Assembly (NCBI GenBank): GCA_938008415.1 | Contig: CALLKI010000039.1 | Span: forward strand, 1 to 64,000 | DNA length: 64,000 bases | Direction: 5' to 3' | Origin: an uncultured Luteimonas sp. | GTDB lineage: Bacteria; Pseudomonadota; Gammaproteobacteria; Xanthomonadales; Xanthomonadaceae | Shown: positions 34,260 through 41,777 of the stretch, one piece after another | Layout: every line of letters starts with the position of its first letter | Numbering within the stretch: position 1 is the first letter of the stretch | Program-made: the position numbers and the translations under genes | Notes under the pieces: generated by a model | Databases searched by the model: none | What the model saw: only the letters and a program-made list of their open reading frames with translations | What the model was told of the DNA's origin: nothing

Positions 34260-35326
34260 CAGCGGCTCCTTTTCGCCAGCCAGCCGTGGATCGCGGACGG
34301 CACTTCCTTCTGCGCGCGCCCGGAGACGTAGATGCCGATGTGGCCGCTGCGGAACGAGAGTTCGGAATAGTCCTCGCTGCCCACCAGGTCCTTCAGTGCC
34401 TTCGATGCGGCCGGTGGCACCAGGTGGTCCTGCTCGGCGTAGATGTTGAGCACCGGCATGTCCACGAAGCCGAGGTCCACCTCGCGCCCGCCGATCACGA
34501 TGCCGCCGTTGACGAAGCCGTTGCCCTGGTAGAACTGCTTGATGAACTGGCGGAAGGCCTCGCCCGCCTGGTCCGGCGAGTCGAAGATCCATTTCTCCAT
34601 GCGCAGGAAATCCTCGACCGCCTTGCGGTCGTCGAGGATATCCACCAGGCCGACGTACTTCTGTACGAACAGCCGCCACGGCTTCAGCGTGAGGTAGCAG
34701 AAGTTCATCATGTCCGCCGGCACGTTGCCGAGCGTGTCGACGAACAGGTCCACGTCCATCTCGCGCGTCCAGTTGGACAGCATGTTGTCGCCGGTGTGGA
34801 AGTCCACCGGCGTGACCATGGTGACCAGGTTGCGCACCCTGTCCGGGTTCAACGCGCTGTAGCACAGCGAGAACGCACCGCCCTGGCAGATGCCGAGCAG
34901 GTTGATCGCATCCAGCCCGTACGCCTCGCGCAGGTGGTCCACCGCGCCGCCGAGGAAGCGCTCGATGTAATCCTCGAGGGTGAGGTAGCGGTCGGAGCGG
35001 TCCGGGTAGCCCCAGTCGATGATGTAGACGTCCTCGCCACGCTCCAGCAGTCCCTTCACGATCGAGCGGTCGGCCTGCAGGTCCACCATGTACGGCCGGT
35101 TGACCAGCGCGTAGCAGATCAGGAGCGGCACCTTCGCGGTCGGCGCGCGTTCCCCGATGAAGCGGTAGAGCACCACCTTGCCGTCGCGCCAGACCTCCTC
35201 GCGCGGGGTGGCGCCGAAGCCGACGTCGCCGATGCCACGCAGCGTGCGCAGGCCCGCCGCCAGCTTCTGCTGGAACCTGGCCACTTCGCCGGCGAGCTCG
35301 TCGGGCGTGATGTGGATCGGGTTCAT
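34259..35326 (-). CDS. phaC: Class III poly(3-hydroxyalkanoate) synthase subunit PhaC
   Basis: 355 residues, the length of class III PhaC. The catalytic Cys147 lies in the lipase-like box GICQGG. The Asp and His of the triad should be those in EQDHLVPP and SGHIGIYVSG near the C-terminus. With PhaE it polymerises 3-hydroxyacyl-CoA, mainly 3-hydroxybutyryl-CoA, on cytoplasmic granules. A GGGAGG precedes the ATG at 35326, better than an ATG six codons upstream. The gene follows phaE by 27 bp. Confidence 0.95.
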   Translation of the reverse strand: MNPIHITPDELAGEVARFQQKLAAGLRTLRGIGDVGFGATPREEVWRDGKVVLYRFIGERAPTAKVPLLICYALVNRPYMVDLQADRSIVKGLLERGEDVYIIDWGYPDRSDRYLTLEDYIERFLGGAVDHLREAYGLDAINLLGICQGGAFSLCYSALNPDRVRNLVTMVTPVDFHTGDNMLSNWTREMDVDLFVDTLGNVPADMMNFCYLTLKPWRLFVQKYVGLVDILDDRKAVEDFLRMEKWIFDSPDQAGEAFRQFIKQFYQGNGFVNGGIVIGGREVDLGFVDMPVLNIYAEQDHLVPPAASKALKDLVGSEDYSELSFRSGHIGIYVSGRAQKEVPSAIHGWLAKRSR

Positions 35327-35353
35327 GCCGCCACCTCCCTGCATGGCTGGTGC

Positions 35354-36538
35354 TTATGCCCGGCGCCTGCCCCTGGGCAGGGGTTTCGGCGCTTCCGGGA
35401 TCGCATTGGCGAAACCGGGGACCGGCGTCCGCGCCACCCGCACCGCCCGGGAAGCACGGGCGCGCGACGCGCGTGGCGCAGGCTTCGACGCGGCCTTCGC
35501 CCGCTTCTCCTTCGATTCCGCCCTGGCCGGTGCCGGCCTGGGCTTCTTCGCGCCGGGCTTCCCGGCCCCGGGCACGGCAGCGCGCTTCGCAACCGGTTTC
35601 TTCCGTGCGCATTTCGCGGCAGCGGGCGCGGGGCCGTCGCCTGCGCGCCGCACAGGGTCGTCATCCCCCGGTGCACCGCGCATCCGCCGCAACGCGCGCT
35701 CGAGCCCTGCGATCTTACGGTGCGCGGCGTCCATCTCGGTGCGCGTGGGCATGCCCAGCGTGGCGCAGGCCAGCTCGACCTCCTTCTGCACCCCGGCGCG
35801 CAGGCGCATCATCGCGTCCACGTACCTGCCGTAGGCCGTCCGGAACTCCTTCGACAGCGCGATTGCGGCATAAGCCTCCTCGGCGGCATCGACCCACAGG
35901 TCGAACAGCTCGCGCGCGCTGGTCACCGGGCGGCCCTGCTCGCCGCGCGCCTCCAGCAGGCGCTCGAAGGCGGCGAATGCATCCTCGGAAGCCTTCGCCA
36001 GCAGCGCGTCGAAGGCGGCGGTCGCCTCCTGGCATTCCAGGTTCGCCGCCGCCAGCGCCTGCAGCCGTTCCTGGTGCTCGCGGGTGAAGCCGAAGGCCGG
36101 CATCCGCAGCCAGGCGCGGCCTTCGTCCAGCCAGAACTGCAGCCACGGCTTCGCCTCCTCGTACCAGCGTCCGAATCCCTGCAGCCCGCGGCCGTCCATA
36201 CTGCCCAGCAGGCCGGCGAACACGTTGCCGCCGGCACCGCCCAGCACTTCCTTCCAGGCCCGGGCCACCTCGGCCGCGCCGGCCTCGCGGCCGGCGAACT
36301 GCGCGGCGAGCTGCTGCATCCGCGCGTACCACTCGCCAGCCAGGCGATTGAAGCGCATGAGCACGTCGTCGCTCGAGGGATTGCCAGGTGCCTGTCGCGT
36401 CCACCAGCCGAGCATGTCCTGCCACGCCTGGGCGGCCATGCGCGCCGCATCACCGGGCTGCTCCGCGGCGGATCCCCGCAGCGCCTCGCCCCATGCTTCC
36501 CAGTACTGCCTCGCCAGTGTCCCGAAGTCCGCCGCCAT
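35354..36538 (-). CDS. phaE: Class III PHA synthase subunit PhaE with histone-like tail
   Basis: 394 residues. Residues 1 to about 295 are the helical PhaE subunit (AWQDMLGWW, ELFDLWVDAAEEAY) needed for PhaC activity. From about 300 to the end it has a Lys/Ala/Pro/Arg-rich, disordered tail (KPVAKRAAVPGAGKPGAKK) resembling histone H1, AlgP or the DNA-binding tail of the granule protein PhaF. The known class III PhaE of Allochromatium is shorter (about 357). The tail could tether granules to the nucleoid; that is inference. The gene is 50 bp downstream of pssA on the same strand. Confidence 0.92.
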   Translation of the reverse strand: MAADFGTLARQYWEAWGEALRGSAAEQPGDAARMAAQAWQDMLGWWTRQAPGNPSSDDVLMRFNRLAGEWYARMQQLAAQFAGREAGAAEVARAWKEVLGGAGGNVFAGLLGSMDGRGLQGFGRWYEEAKPWLQFWLDEGRAWLRMPAFGFTREHQERLQALAAANLECQEATAAFDALLAKASEDAFAAFERLLEARGEQGRPVTSARELFDLWVDAAEEAYAAIALSKEFRTAYGRYVDAMMRLRAGVQKEVELACATLGMPTRTEMDAAHRKIAGLERALRRMRGAPGDDDPVRRAGDGPAPAAAKCARKKPVAKRAAVPGAGKPGAKKPRPAPARAESKEKRAKAASKPAPRASRARASRAVRVARTPVPGFANAIPEAPKPLPRGRRRA

Positions 36539-36588
36539 GGCTCTCCTCCTGCCGCCGGATCATAGCAACCCGGCACGCCGTGTCCGGT

Positions 36589-37209
36589 TCAGGGTTTGGG
36601 GATGCGCAGCGTCTTGCTGATCATCAGCGAGCCCGACAGCGCGTACACCAGCACCAGCGGGTGCAGCAGCCACGGCCCGATCCGGACCGTGCCGAACCAG
36701 AGGTCCCCGCCGATCCGCCCCAGCCAGGCCGCGACCGCCAGCAGCACCACGATCAGCAGGCTGGTCGGGATCGGCGTGCCCTCGAAATACTTCACCGTGT
36801 CGCCACCCCCGGACAGGGCCTCGGCGGTCACGTTGTAGCGTGCCAGCCGGCTCACCCCGCAGGCGACGAAGTACGCCAGCACGGCGCAGTCCCAGCCGCC
36901 CTGCAGGCCGCAGGCGTAACCGAGCGCCGCCGGCGCCACGCCGAACGAGATCACGTCCGCCAGCGAGTCCAGCTCGCGCCCGAGGGTGGATGCCACCTTG
37001 CGCCAGCGCGCGACCCTGCCGTCGAGCGCGTCGAACACGAACGCCAGCGGGATCAGCGCCATGCCGAGCAGCAGGTCACGGACGACGCCATCCTGCAGGA
37101 ACCGCATCGCCGCGAACACCGCGCCGGTGCCGCACACGGCATTGGCCAGGGTGAGCCAGTCCGCCAGCTGGAAATCGCGCAGCATCGAGAAATGGCGTGG
37201 GCGCGACAT
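36589..37209 (-). CDS. pssA: CDP-diacylglycerol--serine O-phosphatidyltransferase
   Basis: 206 residues with six or so membrane segments. The CDP-alcohol phosphatidyltransferase motif DG-x2-AR-x8-G-x3-D-x3-D is present as DALDGRVARW ... LGRELDSLADVISFG (about residues 60-86). The PssA-like order and size suggest phosphatidylserine synthesis, the route to phosphatidylethanolamine, in the inner membrane. The ATG at 37209 is used; more upstream frame is open but unrelated. It may share a transcript with phaE-phaC. Confidence 0.88.
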   Translation of the reverse strand: MSRPRHFSMLRDFQLADWLTLANAVCGTGAVFAAMRFLQDGVVRDLLLGMALIPLAFVFDALDGRVARWRKVASTLGRELDSLADVISFGVAPAALGYACGLQGGWDCAVLAYFVACGVSRLARYNVTAEALSGGGDTVKYFEGTPIPTSLLIVVLLAVAAWLGRIGGDLWFGTVRIGPWLLHPLVLVYALSGSLMISKTLRIPKP

Positions 37210-37508
37210 GGCGGGCTCCGGCAAGGGGATCCGAGACCAGAGTGCCAAAAGCCGCGCCGGGATGACAGCGGAAGAACCGCGGATCCCGGGATCCGCCCCC
37301 GCCCGCGCACCCGGCGGGACTCTCCCGCCGGCATTTCCCGCACGCCCCCTCGCTGCGGGGGTGGGACATCTGTCCGCCCCCGCGCGCACGCATCCGGGCG
37401 ATCCACGTCCGGGGTGAAACTCCCCCGTGTTGACGGAGGAAGGCCGGGATGGGGGCAGGGCCGCTGCGAAGCCCGGCGCCGGGCCGCGCTTTGCCCCGCC
37501 CACCCGTC
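37210..37508. other. Gap upstream of pssA with palindromes
   Basis: 299 bp between the 3HB-oligomer hydrolase stop and pssA, both on the minus strand. It holds a perfect 18-bp palindrome (GCGGATCCCGGGATCCGC, 37279-37296), a hairpin CCGGCGGGA-CTC-TCCCGCCGG (37311-37331) and a weaker C5/G5 hairpin near 37346-37362. None has a T tract. One may end the hydrolase transcript and the palindrome may bind a protein. No gene is evident. Confidence 0.5.
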
Positions 37509-39344
37509 TCACGGCATCGCCAGGTGCGAAGCCTCCAGCGGCCGGCCCTGGCCGCGCGGGGTGGTGGCGATCTCGGCGTCGCCCGGCAGCGGCACGCCCT
37601 CCTCGAGGTGCGCGGCCACGCGGTCGAGCGCCGCGTACACGTACGGCAGCAGCGGCAGGTAGCGCGCACCGTAGTCCGGCAGGCCGAGGAAGCCGTCGAA
37701 GTGCTGGGCGTTGCGCACGCGCCAGAAGCGCACGTCGCGCCCCGCCTTCCGCGCCGCGGCGACGTAGGGTGCGCTGCTGAACGCCACGGGGATCAGGCCG
37801 TCGTCCACGCCATGGACGATGAACACCGGCAGGCCCTTGCGCGGCAGGCCCGCGCGCGTCGCGGCGACGCCCGCCTGCACGCGCCTCGCGTCCGCGTCGT
37901 CGCCGTCATGCAGCGCACGCAGGCACAGCAGGCCCGGCAAAGTGAAGTCCGGCGGCGCCAGCTTCGTGTCCACCACGCCCAGCGTCGGCGACGGCGGGAT
38001 GCCGCTGCCGTCGCTCCACCACGACGCGCGTTCGGCCGCCGTCGCCGCCCGGGGCGTGAAATCCGCGTTGAGCGCGGCGAAGGCGTAGCCGCACGGATGC
38101 TCGCCGACACCGTAGCGGCCGTAGGCCGAGGCGTAGGTCGCCGCCACCGAACGCCACAGGTCGAAGCCGGTGGACAGCGCGCCGGCACGGATCGCGCCTT
38201 CGGTCCAGCCCGCGGCCAGCATGCGCCCGTAGGCGGACTTCGCCTGCGCAGCGGTGTCCGTGCCGTCGATCCAGCCGGCCTTCTTGAGCGAGGCGCAGCG
38301 CTGCGCCCAGAACGGGGCGACCTGGGCCATCAGCGGCGGCTGCGGCAGGCCCTCGAGGTGGAGCTGGGCGCAGGGCATCAGCAGCGCCGCCTCGGTGGCG
38401 TAGTCGTACAGGGACCGTGCGCCGGGCGCGTCCACGTACACGTTCGGCTCGCCGGCCACCACCGCGTCCAGCCAGTCACCCTCCAGCTCGGCCGCGCGCA
38501 GCACCGCGCCGCCGCCGTTGGAGATGCCGACGGCGATGATCCGGGTGTTGTCGAAGGTGAACGGCGCGGCCCGGGGCAGCGCCTCGTCGAGCATGCGCAG
38601 CGCGAACACGGCGGCCTGGTGCACGTGCAGGCCCCAGTCGGCCTCCGGGTTGTCGCGCGAGTGGGCGTGCTTGAAGGCGATGCCGGACGCGCCTTCGGGG
38701 ATGCCATCGGGCACGAACGCGAGCCCATCCGTGCCCACGCCGCCACGGGTGCCGTCGGCGCGGGTGCCGGTCCCGGTGTCGAGGTCGAAATAGTCGGTGC
38801 CCGCGCCCTTGTCGGTGTAGGCGACGGCGCAGCCGCGCGGCAGGCCCCAGGCGCCGGCCACCGCGATCGCACCATAGACGCCGCGCGAGCCGGACGCGGG
38901 CGCCACCACCACGCAGCGGCGGGAAGTATCGAAGCCGTCCGGCAACTGCAGCAGGACGCGGTGCGGATGGCGCGCGCCCGGCACGGTCGCATAGGCGTGG
39001 AACTCGCGGCCCGGCACCTTCGCGGCGCTGCCGTACAACGTGCCGTAGCCGCCCTCCGGCGAGAGGTCGGCGATGCCACGCCAGTTGGACCAGATCGCGC
39101 GCCGGCGCAGTTCCGCCGGGGTCGGCGCCTCCGGGTCCGCGAACGGCGGCGGCACCATCGAGCGCAGACCCTCGAGGCCCAGACCTGCGGTCAGCAGGTC
39201 GTCGCCGTCGCGGTGCTCGGTGACACGGGGTTCCGTGAACACGGGGTCCTCCGGGGTGGAACGGGGTTCGCCCCCCGTGGCGCAGGCGGCGATGCCCGCC
39301 AGCGCGAGGGACGCGCACAGTCTGCCGATCTTGGATGTGTTCAT
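37509..39344 (-). CDS. 3-hydroxybutyrate oligomer hydrolase, exported
   Basis: 611 residues with an N-terminal lipobox-like signal (IAAC, Cys21), so probably in the periplasm or outer membrane. The body matches D-(-)-3-hydroxybutyrate oligomer hydrolases (PF10605 type), with the nucleophile Ser275 in GISNGGG and a probable acid and His in FIVHGVDDGLIP and NAQHFDGF. It would cut PHB-derived oligomers to monomers. It is divergent from the 3HB dehydrogenase gene. The -10-like TACCTT (39351-39356, minus strand) would put the transcript start at about the ATG, so the mRNA may be leaderless; no Shine-Dalgarno is seen. Confidence 0.9.
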   Translation of the reverse strand: MNTSKIGRLCASLALAGIAACATGGEPRSTPEDPVFTEPRVTEHRDGDDLLTAGLGLEGLRSMVPPPFADPEAPTPAELRRRAIWSNWRGIADLSPEGGYGTLYGSAAKVPGREFHAYATVPGARHPHRVLLQLPDGFDTSRRCVVVAPASGSRGVYGAIAVAGAWGLPRGCAVAYTDKGAGTDYFDLDTGTGTRADGTRGGVGTDGLAFVPDGIPEGASGIAFKHAHSRDNPEADWGLHVHQAAVFALRMLDEALPRAAPFTFDNTRIIAVGISNGGGAVLRAAELEGDWLDAVVAGEPNVYVDAPGARSLYDYATEAALLMPCAQLHLEGLPQPPLMAQVAPFWAQRCASLKKAGWIDGTDTAAQAKSAYGRMLAAGWTEGAIRAGALSTGFDLWRSVAATYASAYGRYGVGEHPCGYAFAALNADFTPRAATAAERASWWSDGSGIPPSPTLGVVDTKLAPPDFTLPGLLCLRALHDGDDADARRVQAGVAATRAGLPRKGLPVFIVHGVDDGLIPVAFSSAPYVAAARKAGRDVRFWRVRNAQHFDGFLGLPDYGARYLPLLPYVYAALDRVAAHLEEGVPLPGDAEIATTPRGQGRPLEASHLAMP

Positions 39345-39376
39345 GCCGGCAAGGTAGCAGCCGCCCGGAGCGGCAT

Positions 39377-39392
39377 CATCGTACTTTGGTAC
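39377..39392. promoter_or_regulatory. GTAC-type dyad, possible CrbR-type operator (copy A)
   Basis: CATCGTACTTTGGTAC with GTAC-N4-GTAC symmetry, in the 113-bp gap between the 3HB-oligomer hydrolase and bdhA. It resembles CATCGTACCTTCGGAC at 51719-51734 (13 of 16 bases equal), in the other divergent promoter of this locus. Its centre is about 40 bp before the predicted start of the hydrolase transcript and about 43 bp before that of bdhA (-10 TACCGT at 39417-39422), the place for a class II activator. Confidence 0.55.
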
Positions 39393-39457
39393 CACGCCCC
39401 CGCGGGCCGATCCTGCTACCGTTTCCCCTCTCCCCCGCAGGTCACGGATCCACGCGC

Positions 39458-40261
39458 ATGAACGACCGTTTCCTCGAAGGCCGCACCGCCCTGGTCACGG
39501 GCAGCACCTCCGGCATCGGCCTGGCCATCGCCCGCGCCCTTGGCGCGCATGGCGCACGCGTCGCCGTCAACGGGCTGGGCACGCCGGAACAGATCGCCGA
39601 CGCCGTCCGCGCCGTGCGCGAGGCCGGCGCGCCCGATGCCCGCCACTTCGCCGCCGACCTGCGCGACCCCGCGCAGATCGAGGCGATGATGGCCGAGGTC
39701 GCCGCGTGGGGCCCGCTCGACGTGCTGGTCAACAACGCCGGCATCCAGCACGCCGTGCCGCTGGCCGAGATGCCGGTGCAGAAGTGGAACGACATCATCG
39801 CCATCAACCTCAGCTCCGCCTTCCACACCATGCGCCTGGCCCTGCCCGGCATGGCCGAACGCGGCTACGGCCGGGTGGTGAACATCGCCTCGGTGCACGG
39901 CCTGGTGGCCTCGAAGGACAAGGCGCCCTACGTGGCCAGCAAGTTCGGCATCGTCGGCCTGAGCAAGGTCGCGGCGCTGGAATACGCCGCCGTGGGCTCG
40001 CGCGATACCGGCGGCGTGACCGTCAACTGCATCTGCCCGGGCTGGGTGGAGACGCCGCTGATCGAGCCGCAGATCGAAGCCCGCCGCAACGGCGGCAGCC
40101 GTGAGGACGGCGTGCGCTCGCTGCTGGCAGAGAAGCAGCCCAGCCTGCGCATGTCGCTGCCCGAGGACATCGGCGCGATGGCGGTGTGGCTGTGCCGCCG
40201 CGAGGCGCACAACATCACCGGCACCGCCCTGCCCATCGACGGCGGCTGGACCGCACAATAG
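39458..40261 (+). CDS. bdhA: 3-hydroxybutyrate dehydrogenase
   Basis: 267 residues, a classical SDR: TGSTSGIG cofactor loop (about 15-22), NNAG at about 91-94 and the active-site Tyr158 and Lys162 in YVASK. The overall match is to NAD-dependent D-3-hydroxybutyrate dehydrogenase (LEKQPS-type region present as LAEKQPSLRM). It oxidises 3HB to acetoacetate in the cytoplasm. The ATG at 39458 begins 15 bases after an AGGT. The response regulator gene follows after 53 bp on the same strand. Confidence 0.93.
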   Translation: MNDRFLEGRTALVTGSTSGIGLAIARALGAHGARVAVNGLGTPEQIADAVRAVREAGAPDARHFAADLRDPAQIEAMMAEVAAWGPLDVLVNNAGIQHAVPLAEMPVQKWNDIIAINLSSAFHTMRLALPGMAERGYGRVVNIASVHGLVASKDKAPYVASKFGIVGLSKVAALEYAAVGSRDTGGVTVNCICPGWVETPLIEPQIEARRNGGSREDGVRSLLAEKQPSLRMSLPEDIGAMAVWLCRREAHNITGTALPIDGGWTAQ

Positions 40262-40314
40262 GCCCTCCACCCGGCGGTGACGCCGGTCGCCACGGAAACG
40301 CAGCACCTGCCGCG

Positions 40315-40980
40315 ATGCCGACCCTGCTGATCGCCGACGACCACCCGCTGTTCCGCGCCGCGCTGCGCAGCGCGGCCGCGGAGGTCGCCGCCGACATCGA
40401 CACCTGCGAGGCCGACTCGCTGCAGGGCGTGCTGTCGCTGCTGGAGTCGCGCGACGACATCGACCTGGTGCTGCTCGACCTGCACATGCCCGGCAACCAC
40501 GGCCTCGCCGGGCTGGCCGCGATCCGCGCCCAGTTCCCCGCGGTCGCGGTGGTGCTGGTCTCGGCCAACGAGGATCCGCAGACCGTGCGCCGCGCGCTCG
40601 ACTACGGCGCCGCCGGCTACATTCCCAAGAGTGCCGGGCTCGACGAGCTGCGCGAGGCGATCCGCGCCGTGCTCGCCTGCGAGCAGTGGCTGCCGCCGGC
40701 CATGCGCGCCGCGGTGGCGCGCGCGCAGTCCTCGCCCGCCGACACCGAACTGGCCGCGCGCCTGGCCAGCCTCACCCCGCAGCAGTTCCGGGTGCTGGCG
40801 CTGGTCGCCGAAGGCCTGCTCAACAAGCAGATCGCCGACCGCCTCGGCATCCAGGAGCGCACGGTCAAGGCACACCTGTCGGTGATCTTCGAGAAGCTCG
40901 GCGCGCGCAACCGCACCCAGGCCAGCGTGATCCTGCGCGAGCTGGAGATCGGCGACCCGACGCGCCACGTCTCCGGCTGA
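40315..40980 (+). CDS. LuxR-type response regulator (CrbR/ErdR-like)
   Basis: 221 residues: receiver domain with phosphoacceptor Asp55 (LLDLHMPG), acid pair at Asp8-Asp9 and Lys105, then a LuxR/NarL helix-turn-helix (about 148-210, LNKQIADRLGIQERTVKAHL). Its likely kinase is the transporter-domain hybrid kinase at 45942-49259, the pair resembling CrbS/CrbR or MxtR/ErdR, which control acetate and related carbon use in other Gammaproteobacteria. It follows bdhA directly, suggesting one transcript. The motifs at 39377 and 51719 are candidate targets. Confidence 0.88.
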   Translation: MPTLLIADDHPLFRAALRSAAAEVAADIDTCEADSLQGVLSLLESRDDIDLVLLDLHMPGNHGLAGLAAIRAQFPAVAVVLVSANEDPQTVRRALDYGAAGYIPKSAGLDELREAIRAVLACEQWLPPAMRAAVARAQSSPADTELAARLASLTPQQFRVLALVAEGLLNKQIADRLGIQERTVKAHLSVIFEKLGARNRTQASVILRELEIGDPTRHVSG

Positions 40981-41075
40981 GCGGAGCGGCATCCCGCCAA
41001 CACGCGCAAGGCGCGGCCGGGAACCTCCGCCGCCCGGGCCCGGTCCATGGCACATCCCCCGCCGGAGACCCTGCC

Positions 41076-41525
41076 ATGCACGCCTCCACCCGCATGTTCC
41101 GCCGGCATGCCGCCTGCGTCCTGATGCCGCTGCTGCTGGCGGCCGGGACCACCATCGCCGGCGATGCCGGCATGCCCACGCCGATCCATCAGCTGCGCAT
41201 CTACGCGATCTTCGACGACACCCGCGACGCCTTCCACGAACGCTTCCGCGACCACGCGATGCGGATCATGGCCCGTCACGGTTTCGACGTCGTCGCGACC
41301 TGGGAAAGCCGCGACGCCGACGGCCGGCTGCGGTTCGTGTACCTGCTGCAGTGGCCCGACGAGGACACGATGCGCGAACGCTGGGCCGCGTTCATGGCCG
41401 ACGCCGAGTGGGCGGAGATCAAGCGCCACACCGCGCGTGAGCACGGGCAGTTCGTCGGCGACATCGAGGAGCTCACCCTCGTCCCGACCGCCTACTCGCC
41501 GCACGCCGCGTTCACCGGGGATTGA
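41076..41525 (+). CDS. NIPSNAP family protein, secreted
   Basis: 149 residues with a signal peptide (ending near TTIAG) and a NIPSNAP-type ferredoxin-like domain (IHQLRIYAIFDDTRDAFHERFRDHA; later FVYLLQWPDEDTMRERW). Function unknown; NIPSNAP domains form dimers and bind small molecules or haem-like ligands in some cases. GGAG lies eight bases before the ATG. It lies downstream of the response regulator on the same strand, with 95 bp between. Confidence 0.83.
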   Translation: MHASTRMFRRHAACVLMPLLLAAGTTIAGDAGMPTPIHQLRIYAIFDDTRDAFHERFRDHAMRIMARHGFDVVATWESRDADGRLRFVYLLQWPDEDTMRERWAAFMADAEWAEIKRHTAREHGQFVGDIEELTLVPTAYSPHAAFTGD

Positions 41526-41777
41526 GGTCCCGCCCGCGCGCGATCCGGGACACCGCCACCGTCACCCGTGCGCGGGACCCCGGAAACCCGCCGGCGAAAA
41601 TTTCGCCAAACCACCGGCGGGCCGCGCCGTTGCCCGGGCCGCGTGGCTTATCCACAGGATTGTGCGCAGGGCCATCCACACCATCTGTGGAAAACACCGG
41701 CCTCCCCCGGCCGGGCGCAAGCGCGTCCCGCGGCCGGCCATCTCCGGCCGGCCGCCGCATCGATGCAACCGGCGTGC
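41526..41777. other. Convergent intergenic region with palindromes and DnaA-like boxes
   Basis: 252 bp between NIPSNAP and fahA. It holds a nested inverted repeat (outer CCCGCCGG/CCGGCGGG at 41587-41621, inner GGCGAAA-A-TTTCGCC at 41593-41607), two DnaA-box matches (41648-41656 and 41686-41694) and a 10-bp stem (41730-41755). The repeats may serve as U-poor bidirectional terminators. No gene is evident. Confidence 0.55.
41648..41694. other. Pair of DnaA-box consensus sequences
   Basis: TTATCCACA at 41648-41656 is an exact DnaA box, and TGTGGAAAA at 41686-41694 is TTTTCCACA on the other strand, fitting TTWTNCACA. Between them CCATCCACA (41672-41680) is a weaker match. They are 30 bp apart in opposite orientation. 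Nothing else marks a replication origin here. Confidence 0.5.
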
